From Actinomycetes bacterium (lineage in GTDB: Bacteria; Actinomycetota; Acidimicrobiia; Acidimicrobiales; Acidimicrobiaceae): a DNA stretch of 63,681 bases. The DNA lies in assembly GCA_021786375.1 (NCBI GenBank), contig JAJYNL010000085.1, positions 1 to 63,681 on the forward strand. Direction: 5' to 3'. The position numbers were made by a program, and so were the translations under genes. The notes under the pieces are model-generated. The model was not told the DNA's origin. It was given only the letters and a program-made list of their open reading frames with translations, and ran no database searches. Below are positions 52,979 through 62,268 of the stretch, piece by piece; the first letter of the stretch is position 1; every line of letters starts with the position of its first letter.

Positions 52979-54301
52979 TCAGACGAGAGGTGAGAGGTCG
53001 CCCGACTCGGATGCGAGCAGTGTCGGCAGGGTGCGCCCGTGCGTGTCGAGCGAGAGGAGCTCCTCGGGAAGTGCCTCGATCTGGGAGCGGTGAAAGGCGC
53101 GCGACTCGTTAAGGCTCGTGTGACTGAGGCGCTCGCCCTCTTGGACCAGCAACTCCTGAGCGGGCAGAAGCTCGGCAACCTTTAGTGAAGCCGCCAGATC
53201 AGGTTCTGCGTCGCGGAGCCCCAGCACCTCCAGCGCCAGCTTTCCTTCAGAGGTGTATCCCCGCCGAGGATTCTTCGCGTTTGCGATGGTCTCCTTGTCG
53301 GCGGAGAGCTTGGCAACCCCGCGCCCCCCGGCGGCAACCAGCTTGTAGACGAAGTTGCAGGTGGGATGGCCGGAGCCGGTGACCAGCCGGGTTCCCACCC
53401 CAAAGGCGTCGATCGGGGAGTCGGCGAGGGCGGCAATCCGGTACTCGTCGAGGTCACCAGAGTAGACGATGCGCGTCTTGTGTGCCCCGAGCTCGTCCAG
53501 CAGGGCTCTTGCCCGCTTGGACTCGACCCGGGGGTCTCCCGAATCGATACGGATGGCCCCTATCCCCGTCCCTACGATCTCCACCGCGGTGCGGATTCCC
53601 TGCTCGATCTCGTAGGTGTCGACAAGATAGGTGGTGTCGGGGCCCTGGGCCGCCAGCTGGGCCCGGAAGGCGTCGGCCTCGGCGGGGTGGGCCAGTATGA
53701 AGGCATGGGCCACGGTTCCCGTGGTCGGGATGCCCCAGGCCCGGCCGGCCTCGAGGTTGGAGGTGGCCATTGCCCCGACAAGGTAGGCGGCGCGAGCCGA
53801 GGCCACCGCTGCCAGTTCGTGCGTACGGCGCGATCCCATCTCCACGATCGAGCGCCCGCGTGCTGCCAGTACCATGCGTGCCGCGGCCGAGGCCACCGCC
53901 GAGTCGAAGTTGTAGATCGAAAGCAGAACCGTCTCCAGCACCAGGCACTCGGCAAAGGTGCCGTCCACCTGGAGAAGGGGGGTGAACGGGAAGTAGAGGC
54001 CCCCCTCCGGGATTCCGCGCACGCTGCCGCCGAAGCGGTAGGACGCCAGATAGTCGAGAGCCGGCGTTGAGACGATCCGGTTGGTCGCCAGGAAGTCGAG
54101 TGCCGCCGGGTCGAAGGCGAAGTCCCGCAGGGCGTCCAGTGCCCGAGCCGTGCCCGCCACCACCCCGAAGCCACGACCGCCGGGCAGGCCGCGAGCGAAG
54201 AGCTCGAAGGTGGCCGGGAGCCAGGCGGTTCCATCGGCCAGGGCGGCGTCCAGCATGGTCAGTTCGTAATGGTCCGTTAGCATGCCGGTGCTGGGTCTCA
54301 T
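52979..54301 (-). CDS. pncB: Nicotinate phosphoribosyltransferase
   Basis: Enzyme of 440 aa that joins nicotinate to PRPP in NAD salvage. Motifs are LTDHYELTMLDAAL at the start, FELFARGLPGGRGFGV, EMGSRRTHELAAVASARAAY with the phosphorylated His, GIPTTGTVAHAFI, IRIDSGDP, and FGVGTRLVTGSGHPTCNFVY. The length fits the actinobacterial type. ATG 54301; no unusual features. Confidence 0.95.
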   Translation of the reverse strand: MRPSTGMLTDHYELTMLDAALADGTAWLPATFELFARGLPGGRGFGVVAGTARALDALRDFAFDPAALDFLATNRIVSTPALDYLASYRFGGSVRGIPEGGLYFPFTPLLQVDGTFAECLVLETVLLSIYNFDSAVASAAARMVLAARGRSIVEMGSRRTHELAAVASARAAYLVGAMATSNLEAGRAWGIPTTGTVAHAFILAHPAEADAFRAQLAAQGPDTTYLVDTYEIEQGIRTAVEIVGTGIGAIRIDSGDPRVESKRARALLDELGAHKTRIVYSGDLDEYRIAALADSPIDAFGVGTRLVTGSGHPTCNFVYKLVAAGGRGVAKLSADKETIANAKNPRRGYTSEGKLALEVLGLRDAEPDLAASLKVAELLPAQELLVQEGERLSHTSLNESRAFHRSQIEALPEELLSLDTHGRTLPTLLASESGDLSPLV

Positions 54302-54370
54302 CCGCTCCCTATCCGCGCGTGATCCCTGAAAGTATAGGACGACGCCACCGGGGCGCCCAAGGAATGACGG

Positions 54371-55180
54371 TCAGGAGCCCGCCTCGCCGGCGGCTCCCAC
54401 CGGAGCCCGCTTTGGCGTGGTGGAGCGCGGCCGGTTGATCACCACCAGGGCGATGATCGAGGCTGCGATAAGCATGAGCGAGAATACCTCGACCGCGTCC
54501 CAGAGCTTCGGCACCGCCAGCCAGAAGTACTCGTCCCAGAAGCGGGGCATCGACCAGAGGAGCAAGGCGGTGAAGGCCAGGGTGCCGTCAGCGAGGGGCA
54601 CCGCTCGTGTGCGCAGGCGCTTCTCGATCTGCAGCACTATCAGGAAAATGACGAAGTCCTCCAAGGCCTGGAAGATCGGCACCGGTATGCGGTAGCCGAC
54701 CTGTCCCGCGTACTGCAGGCCGTACCAGGCGTTGGTCGGGCGCCCTCCGCCCTGGTACATCAGCTGAGGCCCGAGGATCCTGCCCAGCGCCCAGGCGGCG
54801 ATGAGAACCGGTGCCACCAGGTCGAAGGCACGCGCCAGCGAGAGCGAGGGTGCGTAGCGGCGCTTGAGGTAGATGGCGGTGGGGATGGCCCCGGCCAGCC
54901 CGCCGAAGGAGGAGAGCCCGCCGTGCCAGATCAGGGGGATCTGGGCGGGCTCCTTGAGGTAGAAGGAGATGTTCGCCACCACGTGGACCACGCGCGCGCC
55001 GATCACCGCACCGACGATGATCCAAATGAAGGACTTGCCCACCCAGTCGTGCGGCTCGCCGGCCTTCTCCAAGCGCTTCTCGTAGTAGCGGAAGGCGAAA
55101 TAAAAGGCTATTGCGAGGCCGATGCCGTATGTATGGATCTGCAGCGGCCCGATGTGGAAGTCCACCGGAATAGGTTTCAT
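54371..55180 (-). CDS. lgt: Divergent prolipoprotein diacylglyceryl transferase
   Basis: Polytopic membrane enzyme of 269 aa that transfers diacylglycerol to the lipobox Cys of prolipoproteins. Seven or so helices are present, with TYGIGLAIAFYFAFRYYE, the conserved HGGLSSFGG (86-94) and a C-terminal PRFWDEYFW. The Lgt signature is altered: residues 133-149 read GRILGPQLMYQGGGRPT where the family has GRxGNFxNxExxGRPT. The invariant Asn aligns with Pro138 and the Glu with Gln143, after a one-residue insertion. It may be a lineage variant or have shifted function. The window encodes at least two lipoproteins. Confidence 0.85.
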   Translation of the reverse strand: MKPIPVDFHIGPLQIHTYGIGLAIAFYFAFRYYEKRLEKAGEPHDWVGKSFIWIIVGAVIGARVVHVVANISFYLKEPAQIPLIWHGGLSSFGGLAGAIPTAIYLKRRYAPSLSLARAFDLVAPVLIAAWALGRILGPQLMYQGGGRPTNAWYGLQYAGQVGYRIPVPIFQALEDFVIFLIVLQIEKRLRTRAVPLADGTLAFTALLLWSMPRFWDEYFWLAVPKLWDAVEVFSLMLIAASIIALVVINRPRSTTPKRAPVGAAGEAGS

Positions 55181-55249
55181 CTTCTATTAGAGGGTAGCGC
55201 AACGCCGGGCCAACGCGGCGAGGGTGGCGCCGGCAAGGAGAGATGCGTG

Positions 55250-56017
55250 ATGACGACTCCGGAGGATCTGTTTTCGCTGCGTGGGCGGGTTGCGGTCGTG
55301 ACCGGGGCCTCCAGCGGCATCGGGGAAAGTTTTGCCCGGGTTCTGGCCGCCGCCGGCGCCAACGTGGTGGTGGCGGCGCGCCGCGAGGGCAGGATTGCGG
55401 CGTTGGCAGAGAGCCTGGGGGAAGTTGCCGCCCATTTCACCTGCGACGTAACCGACCAGGAGCAGGTCGTCTCGCTGATGGACTTCGCCATGCGCCGTTT
55501 CGGCGCCTTGGACGTGGTGGTGAACAACGCCGGAGTGGCGGACCCCCGTCCGGCCCTGGAGGAGCCTGTGGAGCGATTCCGGGAAGTGGTGGAGACCAAC
55601 CTGGTCTCGGTCTTCTCGGCCTGCCAGGCGGCGGGTAGGCGCATGGCGGAGGCGGGATCCGGCTCCATCGTCAACGTTGCCTCGATACTTGGCCTGGTGG
55701 CCTCGGGCAGGATCCCCCAGGCCAGCTACACGGCATCCAAGGCCGGGGTGGTCAACCTCACCCGCGAGCTTGCGGCCCAGTGGGCGGGGCGGGGCATTCG
55801 CGTGAACGCGATCGCCCCGGGATGGTTCCCCACGGAGATGACCTCGGTCATGTTCGAAGAGGGGAAGGGGCTTGCCTTCATCGAGCGCAACACGCCCATG
55901 CGAAGGGGCGGGCGCCTCGAGGAGCTATCCGGAGCCCTGCTTCTGCTTGCCTCCGACGCCGGAAGCTACATCACCGGCCAGACGCTGGTGGTCGACGGAG
56001 GCTGGACTCTCGCCTGA
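55250..56017 (+). CDS. SDR-family NAD(P)-dependent oxidoreductase
   Basis: Classical short-chain dehydrogenase of 255 aa. The cofactor loop is TGASSGIGE (about 19-27), followed by VVVNNAGVADPRP. The catalytic residues are a Ser in the VNVASILGL region and Tyr-x3-Lys in ASYTASKAGVVNL. The C-terminus GSYITGQTLVVDGGWTLA is standard. ATG 55250 or GTG 55247 may be used, both after AAGGAG. The substrate is unknown. The last 93 bases overlap the antisense 3' end of the pyruvate kinase gene. Confidence 0.92.
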   Translation: MTTPEDLFSLRGRVAVVTGASSGIGESFARVLAAAGANVVVAARREGRIAALAESLGEVAAHFTCDVTDQEQVVSLMDFAMRRFGALDVVVNNAGVADPRPALEEPVERFREVVETNLVSVFSACQAAGRRMAEAGSGSIVNVASILGLVASGRIPQASYTASKAGVVNLTRELAAQWAGRGIRVNAIAPGWFPTEMTSVMFEEGKGLAFIERNTPMRRGGRLEELSGALLLLASDAGSYITGQTLVVDGGWTLA

Positions 56018-57448
56018 GCCTTCGTCCTTCAGCTTGAGGATGTCGATGCGATTGGTGTCACCGGACTGGCGGCCGTGCGAACCTTGCGTCAGCAGGACCA
56101 GCTGGGCGTCCGGGTCGATCTCGGCGATCACTTCTCGGGTCTTGGTCTCCCAGGTGGCTTCGTGGGGCTTGATCACGTAGGGATCCACCCCGGCGGTGAA
56201 GAGCAGGCGCCTGGCCGTCGACTCGAAGGGGCTGAGCGCGATGATGCGGGGCTGGGGCCGGAACTTGGCGATGCTGCGCGCGGTTGCGCCCGACTCGGTG
56301 GGAGTGACGATGTAGTCCGGCTTCAACCTCTCCACGGCCGAGAGCACCGAGACCGATACGACCTCCTGGATGCTGGCAGCGTCCCGCCGCAGCTGCTCGG
56401 ACACCCGTTCCCGGGCGGGCAGGAAGGTCGCGTGTTCCTCGGTGTAGCGTGCCACCCGGGCCAGTGTCGCCACCGCCTCGACCGGGAAGCGCCCGACCGC
56501 CGACTCCTCCGAGAGCATGACCGCGTCGGTCCCGTCCAGGATGGCATTGGCCACGTCGGTCACCTCGGCGCGGGTGGGGCGGGGAGAGTCCAGCATGGAC
56601 TCCAGCATCTGGGTGGCGGTGATAACCGGCTTGCCGGCCACGTTTGCCCTGAAGATGAGGTCCTTCTGGACCAGAGGGATCTCCTCCAGCGGGAGTTCGA
56701 TTCCGAGGTCGCCTCGGGCGACCATTATCCCGTCCGCCGCCTCAAGCACGTTATCGATGTCCCTGAGGGCGGCGGGGTGCTCGATCTTGGCGAAGAGGAA
56801 GGGCGCAAAGCCCTGTTCCGCTGCGATCGCCCTCGCCCGGTGCAGGTCGTCGGCGCGCTGGACGAAGGAGATGGAGATGGCATCGGCACCTCGGGAGAGG
56901 GCGAAGAAGATCAGCTCGGCGTCCTTCTCGGTGAGGGAGGAGATCCCGAGCGTAGCTCCGGGGAGGTTGATCCCCTTGTGCGAGGTCAGTTCGCCGCCCG
57001 CTGTCACCGTGGCCACCAGGCTCTCGCCCTCCACCGAGAGGACTCGAAGTGCGATGAAGCCGTCGGCCAGATAGATAAGAGACCCGGGATGCACTGCGGC
57101 CGCAAGCCCGGGGAAGTCGACCGGTATGACCTCCTCTTCCCCCTGGCGGACGGAGTTCGAGGGGGCGAGGCGCACCCGCTGGTTCGGCTTGAGCACCATC
57201 GTGCCCGAGACCTGCCCGATGCGCATCTTGGGGCCGGGCAGGTCCGCCAGGATGGAGATCATCTTGCCCGTATGACGCTCGGCTCGGCGCACCAAGCCGA
57301 TTAGGCGCACTATCGAAGCGGGCGAGCCGTGGGCCAGATTCAGGCGGGCGATGTTCATGCCCGCCTTGGCCATGGCTACTACGGTGTCGATGTTGGCGCT
57401 GGCCGGCCCCAGGGTGGCAACTATCTTGGTCCGCTTCTCTCTCAGCAA
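55925..57448 (-). CDS. pyk: Pyruvate kinase
   Basis: Glycolytic enzyme of 507 aa. Motifs are RTKIVATLGPAS, AGMNIARLNLAHGS, LADLPGPKMRIG, FAKIEHPAALRDID, IMVARGDLGIELPLEEIP, ATQMLESMLDSPRPTRAEVT and LSEESAVGRFPVEAV. The usual C-terminal domain ends near GDTNRIDILKL. About 33 further residues (rich in Ser, Gly, Gln) lie beyond it, all within DNA that codes for the SDR enzyme on the other strand. The usual NFSHG motif appears as NLAHG. Confidence 0.94.
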   Translation of the reverse strand: MLREKRTKIVATLGPASANIDTVVAMAKAGMNIARLNLAHGSPASIVRLIGLVRRAERHTGKMISILADLPGPKMRIGQVSGTMVLKPNQRVRLAPSNSVRQGEEEVIPVDFPGLAAAVHPGSLIYLADGFIALRVLSVEGESLVATVTAGGELTSHKGINLPGATLGISSLTEKDAELIFFALSRGADAISISFVQRADDLHRARAIAAEQGFAPFLFAKIEHPAALRDIDNVLEAADGIMVARGDLGIELPLEEIPLVQKDLIFRANVAGKPVITATQMLESMLDSPRPTRAEVTDVANAILDGTDAVMLSEESAVGRFPVEAVATLARVARYTEEHATFLPARERVSEQLRRDAASIQEVVSVSVLSAVERLKPDYIVTPTESGATARSIAKFRPQPRIIALSPFESTARRLLFTAGVDPYVIKPHEATWETKTREVIAEIDPDAQLVLLTQGSHGRQSGDTNRIDILKLKDEGSGESPASVDHQRLAGDVASGVGGKQKQGSG

Positions 57449-57523
57449 CTTGCCCTCCGGCCCGTGATCACACCCACGAATCTAGCAACGGGGGCCTGGA
57501 TGGACCATTTGCCCCGTCTCGGA

Positions 57524-57537
57524 CCCCACGTGTGGGG
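57524..57537. other. Perfect 14-bp palindrome between pyk and the quinone oxidoreductase gene
   Basis: CCCCACGTGTGGGG reads the same on both strands at 12 of 14 positions and forms CCCCAC/GTGGGG arms. It lies 28 bases beyond the oxidoreductase stop and 76 bases upstream of the pyk start, both on the minus strand. It could be a terminator stem, though no T run follows, or a regulator site for pyk. Confidence 0.4.
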
Positions 57538-57565
57538 GAGAGGGGAGCCAGGTGGGCAGGAGGCC

Positions 57566-58504
57566 TCAGAAGGCCAGAACCAGCTTGCCCTGCTTGGAGA
57601 TCGAGGCGAAATCCGCATAAGCGCCTGGGGCGTCCGCAGCCGGGTAGGCACGCTGCAGGTTGGGCTTGAGGGCGCCGCTCGCCAGATGGGGGACCATGCG
57701 CTCGCTGAACTGGCGGGCGATCTCGCCCTTCTCCCCTTGCGAGCGGGGCCGTAGAGTCGAGGCGCGCACGATCGCGCGCTTCATCATCAACAGGCGCAGG
57801 TCCAGCTCGACCCGGGAGCCCTGGCCGACCCCGATAACCACGATGCGGCCGCGCGAGCGCAACTCCGAGAGGCAGGAGTGGAACTGCATCCCGCCGATCA
57901 GCTCGAGGACCACGTCGAAGGGCCCGTTACCCAGGACTTCGTCGGGGTCTATCGCCTTGGCGCCAAGGCCCTCGATGTAGGCTCTTCCTTCCTCGGTGCG
58001 CGAGGTGCCGAGCGTCTCGGCACCGGCCAGGACGGCCATGGCAACCGCTGCGGAGCCCACTCCGCCACTGGCGCCTCTTACCAGGACCCGCTCGCCGATC
58101 GAGAGCCCGGCCTGGATGAAGAGGGCGTCGTATGCGGTGATGTATGCCTCGGGGACCCCGCCCGCCTCGACGAGGTCGAGACCCTCGGGGATCACGATGG
58201 CCGAGCTGTGGTGCACGGCAACCAATTCGGCCTGGGCCGCTCCGCCGAGGACCCCCATGACCCGCTTACCCACCAGGTTGCGCGGGACGCTCGTTCCTTG
58301 GGCTATCACGGTTCCGGAGAACTCGAGGCCGGGGATGTCCTCACGGATTCCGGGCGGGGGAGGGTAATTGCCCGCCGCTTGCATGAGGTCGGCAGCGTTC
58401 AAGCCTGCGCCGGCCACCTTGACCAGGAGCTGCTCGTCGCCGAGCGCCGGATCCTCGGTCTCTGCGAAGCGGACAGAGCCGTTCTGGATTAGGACTGCCT
58501 TCAT
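57566..58504 (-). CDS. Quinone oxidoreductase-type zinc-less alcohol dehydrogenase family
   Basis: MDR-family protein of 312 aa. The GroES-like N-terminus has VKVAGAGLNAADLMQAAGNY and PGLEFSGTVIAQG; the Rossmann domain has RVLVRGASGGVGSAAVAMAV and FDVVLELIGG. No catalytic zinc ligands (Cys/His set) are seen, which points to the NADPH:quinone reductase branch. ATG 58504 follows a perfect AGGAGGT site. The natural substrate is unknown. Confidence 0.9.
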   Translation of the reverse strand: MKAVLIQNGSVRFAETEDPALGDEQLLVKVAGAGLNAADLMQAAGNYPPPPGIREDIPGLEFSGTVIAQGTSVPRNLVGKRVMGVLGGAAQAELVAVHHSSAIVIPEGLDLVEAGGVPEAYITAYDALFIQAGLSIGERVLVRGASGGVGSAAVAMAVLAGAETLGTSRTEEGRAYIEGLGAKAIDPDEVLGNGPFDVVLELIGGMQFHSCLSELRSRGRIVVIGVGQGSRVELDLRLLMMKRAIVRASTLRPRSQGEKGEIARQFSERMVPHLASGALKPNLQRAYPAADAPGAYADFASISKQGKLVLAF

Positions 58505-58591
58505 TGCACCTCCTGGCTTTGACGAGCTGCTTTCGAAGCTAATGGCGCCCAAGGCACCATCTTGCCCGTCCCGGGAGGCGCCGGAGAGGAG

Positions 58592-59794
58592 TCAGACGCG
58601 GCCGTACTCGGTGGGGATACCGTCCCAGAAGACGCTTGCCTCGATCACGCCGCTGGAGGGGTTGTTGGCCTCGACCACGTTCCCGCCGCCGATGTAAATG
58701 CCGACGTGATAGATGGGCGAACCGTAGAAGACCAGGTCACCAGGTTGGAGCTGGCTGTAGCTGATCGGATGGGAGTCGGCTGCCTGGGCCGCGGCGTTGT
58801 GGGGGAGGTAGACCCCGGCCTGGCCCCAGGCGTACATCACCAGCCCGGAGCAGTCGAAGGCGTTGGGCCCGGCCGCGGCAAAGATGTAGGGGTCGCCGAG
58901 CTTGGACAGCGCCACCCGGACCGCGGTCGCCGCTCCGCCACCCACCGGCGGTGGATTGTACTGAGTGGCAACCGGCGTGGCCGGCTGGCTTTGCGAGGAG
59001 TTCTGCGGCGCGGTCCTTTGTGTGTTCTGCTGGGTGGCCTGTTGCGCGGCCTGCTGGTCGGCCTGCTGGCTGGCTTGTTGCGCGGCCTGCTGGGCCAGCA
59101 CCAGCTGGCGAGCCTTGGCGGCAGCGGCCGCGGCCGCAGCGGCCTGGGCCTCCTGGATGAGCTTGGAAATGGTGGAGTTGACCGAGCTCAGCTGGGATTG
59201 AGCCTGGGACTCCGCGGCGACGGCGGCGGAGCGGGCGCTTGCCGCCTGAGAGACCGCTGCAGCAGCCTTCCCCTCTTCCGACGAGAGGGTCTTTTCCTGG
59301 GCGACAAGCTGCTGGCTCGCAGCCTGGAAGCTGCTTACCAGGGCTTGCTGCGAACCGGCGACCGCACCCGCGTAGACGTCGCGGACGGTTATGTCGGTGG
59401 AGGTTCCGCTCAGAAGGGCGGTAATCGAGGAGATATTGCCACCCTGGGTGTAAAGGTTGATCGCCTCGTTGGCCAGCTTGGTCTTCAGATCCTCGATCTG
59501 CTTGCGGGTGTCGGAGATCTTCTGCTGCTCAGCCTGAATCTGGCCGTTGACGGTCTGCAGCTGAATATTGGCCGCATCATACTGCTCGGAATAGAAGGCG
59601 ACCTGGTTGTCCAAGGTGGAAATCTGGGCCGCTATCTGGGCTGCCTGGGCTTTTTCATACGACAGCTGGTCAGCTGCCGCAGGTGTCGAACTTGCCAGCA
59701 CCGGTACGGCTCCTAGTACCGCTGTCCCTGCCAGGAGAGCTACGCTTCTCCAGCCGGGATGCTTCCGTGCCTTGATCTTGGATACGCCCAACAT
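58592..59794 (-). CDS. Secreted NlpC/P60 peptidoglycan hydrolase with coiled coil (RipA-like)
   Basis: Exported protein of 400 aa. The signal peptide (about 1-41) ends near AAA/DQ. Residues about 45-240 form a long coiled coil (TLDNQVAFYSEQYDAANIQL onward) with an Ala/Gln-rich linker after it. The catalytic NlpC/P60 domain has Cys315 in FDCSGLVMYAWG and His363 in YHVGIYIGGGN. Such enzymes cut peptide bonds in peptidoglycan, often at division, with the coiled coil giving autoinhibition. ATG 59794 follows AAAGAGAG. It is divergent from fumC with a 235-base gap. Confidence 0.92.
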   Translation of the reverse strand: MLGVSKIKARKHPGWRSVALLAGTAVLGAVPVLASSTPAAADQLSYEKAQAAQIAAQISTLDNQVAFYSEQYDAANIQLQTVNGQIQAEQQKISDTRKQIEDLKTKLANEAINLYTQGGNISSITALLSGTSTDITVRDVYAGAVAGSQQALVSSFQAASQQLVAQEKTLSSEEGKAAAAVSQAASARSAAVAAESQAQSQLSSVNSTISKLIQEAQAAAAAAAAAKARQLVLAQQAAQQASQQADQQAAQQATQQNTQRTAPQNSSQSQPATPVATQYNPPPVGGGAATAVRVALSKLGDPYIFAAAGPNAFDCSGLVMYAWGQAGVYLPHNAAAQAADSHPISYSQLQPGDLVFYGSPIYHVGIYIGGGNVVEANNPSSGVIEASVFWDGIPTEYGRV

Positions 59795-60029
59795 TCTCTC
59801 TTTCGCTAGCAGGGCGCTCAAGATTTGAGGCGCCGGTAGATATGAGATGAGGTATGGACCCCGTGGTAGGTATCGGTCTCCTTGTGCCAGCTTGTTAGTT
59901 TCGCAAAAGCACTCGGCAGAGTTTACATGGACCGTGGGCGGCATGGCCCGAATTTTCACATTCATACGCTCACCACCGGATCGCACGGAATTAGCCGCCA
60001 CTTTTTGGCGGTAGTAAGATCGCAGGCCG

Positions 60030-61433
60030 ATGACAACGAACGATTCAAGCACCGAATACCGGATCGAGCACGACTCCATGGGCGAGGTGCGGGTTCCTCG
60101 CACCGCCAAGTGGCAGGCCCAGACGCAGCGCGCCGTAGAGAACTTCCCGATCTCCGGCCTAACTATCTCCCGCTCCCTCATCTGGGCGCTTGCCAGGATC
60201 AAAGCCGCCGCAGCCCTGACCAACACCGAGCTCGGCGTGCTTTCGCCCGAGATCGGCGAGGCCATCTCCGCCGTCGCAGAAGAGGTGGCCGGAGGTACTT
60301 ACGACGGACAGTTCCCGGTGGACGTCTTCCAGACCGGCTCGGGCACCTCTTCGAACATGAACATGAACGAGGTCCTCTCGACGCTGGCCACCGAGCTTCT
60401 GGGCGGGGCGGTTGTCAAGCCGAACGACCACACCAATGCCTCACAGTCCTCCAACGACGTCTTCCCCTCTGCGATACACCTGGCGGCCTCCTACGAGATG
60501 CAGGAGCGCCTCATTCCCGCCCTCGGCGAACTTGCTGCGTCGTTGGAGGCCAAGGCCGCCGAGTTTGCCGAGGTGGTCAAGTCGGGGCGCACCCACTTGA
60601 TGGACGCCACACCTGTCACCCTGGGGCAGGAGTTTTCCGGTTACGCTGCTGCGATCCGCTACGGGATCGAGAGAGTGGAGGTCGCACTCCCGCGAGTCGC
60701 CGAGCTACCGTTGGGCGGCACCGCCGTGGGCACGGGAATCAACACCCCGGTCGGGTTCGCCGCTAGGGCGATCGAACGCCTGTGCGAGACCACCGGCTTG
60801 CCGTTGCGCGAGGCCCGCAACCACTTCGAGGCCCAGGGAGCGCGCGACGCGCTGGTCGAGGCCTCGGGAGTTACCCGCACCATCGCGGTCTCGCTCTACA
60901 AGATCGCCAACGACCTGCGCCTGATGTCCTCCGGACCTCGCTGCGGGCTCGGCGAGATTCACCTGCCTGACCTCCAGCCCGGCTCCTCGATCATGCCGGG
61001 AAAGGTGAACCCTGTCGTACCGGAGGCCGTCTGCCAGGTGGCCGCACAGGTTATCGGCAACGATGCCGCCGTGGCCTTTGGCGGCGCGGCGGGAAACCTG
61101 GAGCTGAACGTGATGCTTCCGGTCATCGCCCGGAACCTGATCGAGTCGATAATGCTCCTGTCCTCGGTCTCGGTCGCCCTCGCCCACAAGTGCGTGGACG
61201 GGATCGTCGCCGACGTCGAGCGTTGCCGCACATTCGCGCTCTCCTCGCCCTCGGTGGGCACGGCGCTGAATCCATACATCGGCTACGAGGCGGCTGCCAA
61301 GGTGATCAAGAAGTCCCTGGCCGAAGGCAAGGACCTACGCACCGTAGTGTTGGAGGAAGGCCTGCTCAGCGAGGAGGAAGTCGACCGGGCCCTGGACGTC
61401 ATGGCGATGACAAGGGGCGGCATCCTCAAGTAG
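60030..61433 (+). CDS. fumC: Class II fumarate hydratase
   Basis: TCA-cycle enzyme of 467 aa interconverting fumarate and malate without an iron-sulfur cluster. Motifs are [57 protein letters not shown], and the family signature [15 protein letters not shown] near residue 316. The start ATG 60030 has a TAAGAT at 60015-60020, so the transcript may have a very short leader. The next gene starts 9 bases after the stop. Confidence 0.96.
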   Translation: MTTNDSSTEYRIEHDSMGEVRVPRTAKWQAQTQRAVENFPISGLTISRSLIWALARIKAAAALTNTELGVLSPEIGEAISAVAEEVAGGTYDGQFPVDVFQTGSGTSSNMNMNEVLSTLATELLGGAVVKPNDHTNASQSSNDVFPSAIHLAASYEMQERLIPALGELAASLEAKAAEFAEVVKSGRTHLMDATPVTLGQEFSGYAAAIRYGIERVEVALPRVAELPLGGTAVGTGINTPVGFAARAIERLCETTGLPLREARNHFEAQGARDALVEASGVTRTIAVSLYKIANDLRLMSSGPRCGLGEIHLPDLQPGSSIMPGKVNPVVPEAVCQVAAQVIGNDAAVAFGGAAGNLELNVMLPVIARNLIESIMLLSSVSVALAHKCVDGIVADVERCRTFALSSPSVGTALNPYIGYEAAAKVIKKSLAEGKDLRTVVLEEGLLSEEEVDRALDVMAMTRGGILK

Positions 61434-61442
61434 TCTCTGGGT

Positions 61443-62201
61443 ATGAACCCGCTCGAGGTACTTCGCTGGATCGCGCGCCTCGAGGAAGAGGATCCCCAGG
61501 CCGTAGCGCTTTCCGCCCTGCAGTCCCTCGAGGAACTTGCCGACCGTCCCGAGATGCTCTACGTGGCCGTCCGCCAGCTGCTGGCGGCACAGCCGCGCAA
61601 CGGGGGATTGTGGTCGGTCGGAAATAGGCTTCTCCTTGCCCTCGACCCTCACGAGGAGGCATGGTCGATCCGCCGCGAACTCTCGCGGGACTCCACGCTT
61701 GGCGAGCTGCGCGCCATGGCCGATGCGGGTGTGACTCTCTACCTGCTCGACGTGGACCGTGCCTACCGGGCGCTGGCGGGGCGCCGCGGTTCGGAGCACG
61801 CCGTCTATTACGACCCCTCCCGGGGGGCGCAGCGGCTTCTCAGCCGTGCGCTTTCCGGCGGCGAGAGTGCGCTGGTGATCGAGCCGTGGTCCTTCTCCGA
61901 TGGCGGAGCAATCATCTCCCGCGAGCACATGCAGCTTGCCGAGCGCGCCGTGAGCGGGGGCCTGGGAGTGTTGTGCCGGGTCCCCGACGGATTCGAGCTT
62001 CCCGCGCGGCTCTTCGAGGCACAGGCACGACTGCTTGCCAAGGCGCTCGGCCAAGGTGGCGAGGACCCGGAGGCGGAGTGCCTGGCCGACCTGTACGGCT
62101 TGCCCGCCTTCCGCGCCAACCCGGAGTTGGTCACCTTTCTTTTTGGTGCGAACCGCGAGCGGTACACCGCTTCGGTGGCGGAGGAGCTGTTGGCGCTCTG
62201 A
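61443..62201 (+). CDS. Conserved-looking orphan, unknown (252 aa)
   Basis: Soluble protein of 252 aa. It has a helical N-terminus (MNPLEVLRWIARLEEEDPQA), a central alpha/beta part (LGELRAMADAGVTLYLLDVD, ALVIEPWSFSDGGAIISREH) and a helical C-terminus. The arrangement of a helical domain before an alpha/beta domain faintly recalls initiation-factor-2B-like proteins, but no key motif supports that. It lacks a signal peptide and cysteine clusters. It starts 9 bases after fumC and is probably co-transcribed with it. Confidence 0.75.
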   Translation: MNPLEVLRWIARLEEEDPQAVALSALQSLEELADRPEMLYVAVRQLLAAQPRNGGLWSVGNRLLLALDPHEEAWSIRRELSRDSTLGELRAMADAGVTLYLLDVDRAYRALAGRRGSEHAVYYDPSRGAQRLLSRALSGGESALVIEPWSFSDGGAIISREHMQLAERAVSGGLGVLCRVPDGFELPARLFEAQARLLAKALGQGGEDPEAECLADLYGLPAFRANPELVTFLFGANRERYTASVAEELLAL

Positions 62202-62268
62202 TCCCGAGTTCCGCCTGGCCGGCACCGGATAGCTTTGCCGTTGGACACGAGGATTCAAAGGAGGGGCT

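Noticed and set aside
59795-60029. c-di-AMP (ydaO) riboswitch upstream of the NlpC/P60 gene
   Set aside because: Such riboswitches often precede actinobacterial wall hydrolases, so the leader was read for the conserved GGGGAACC and GGGGUGAAU boxes. They are not present.
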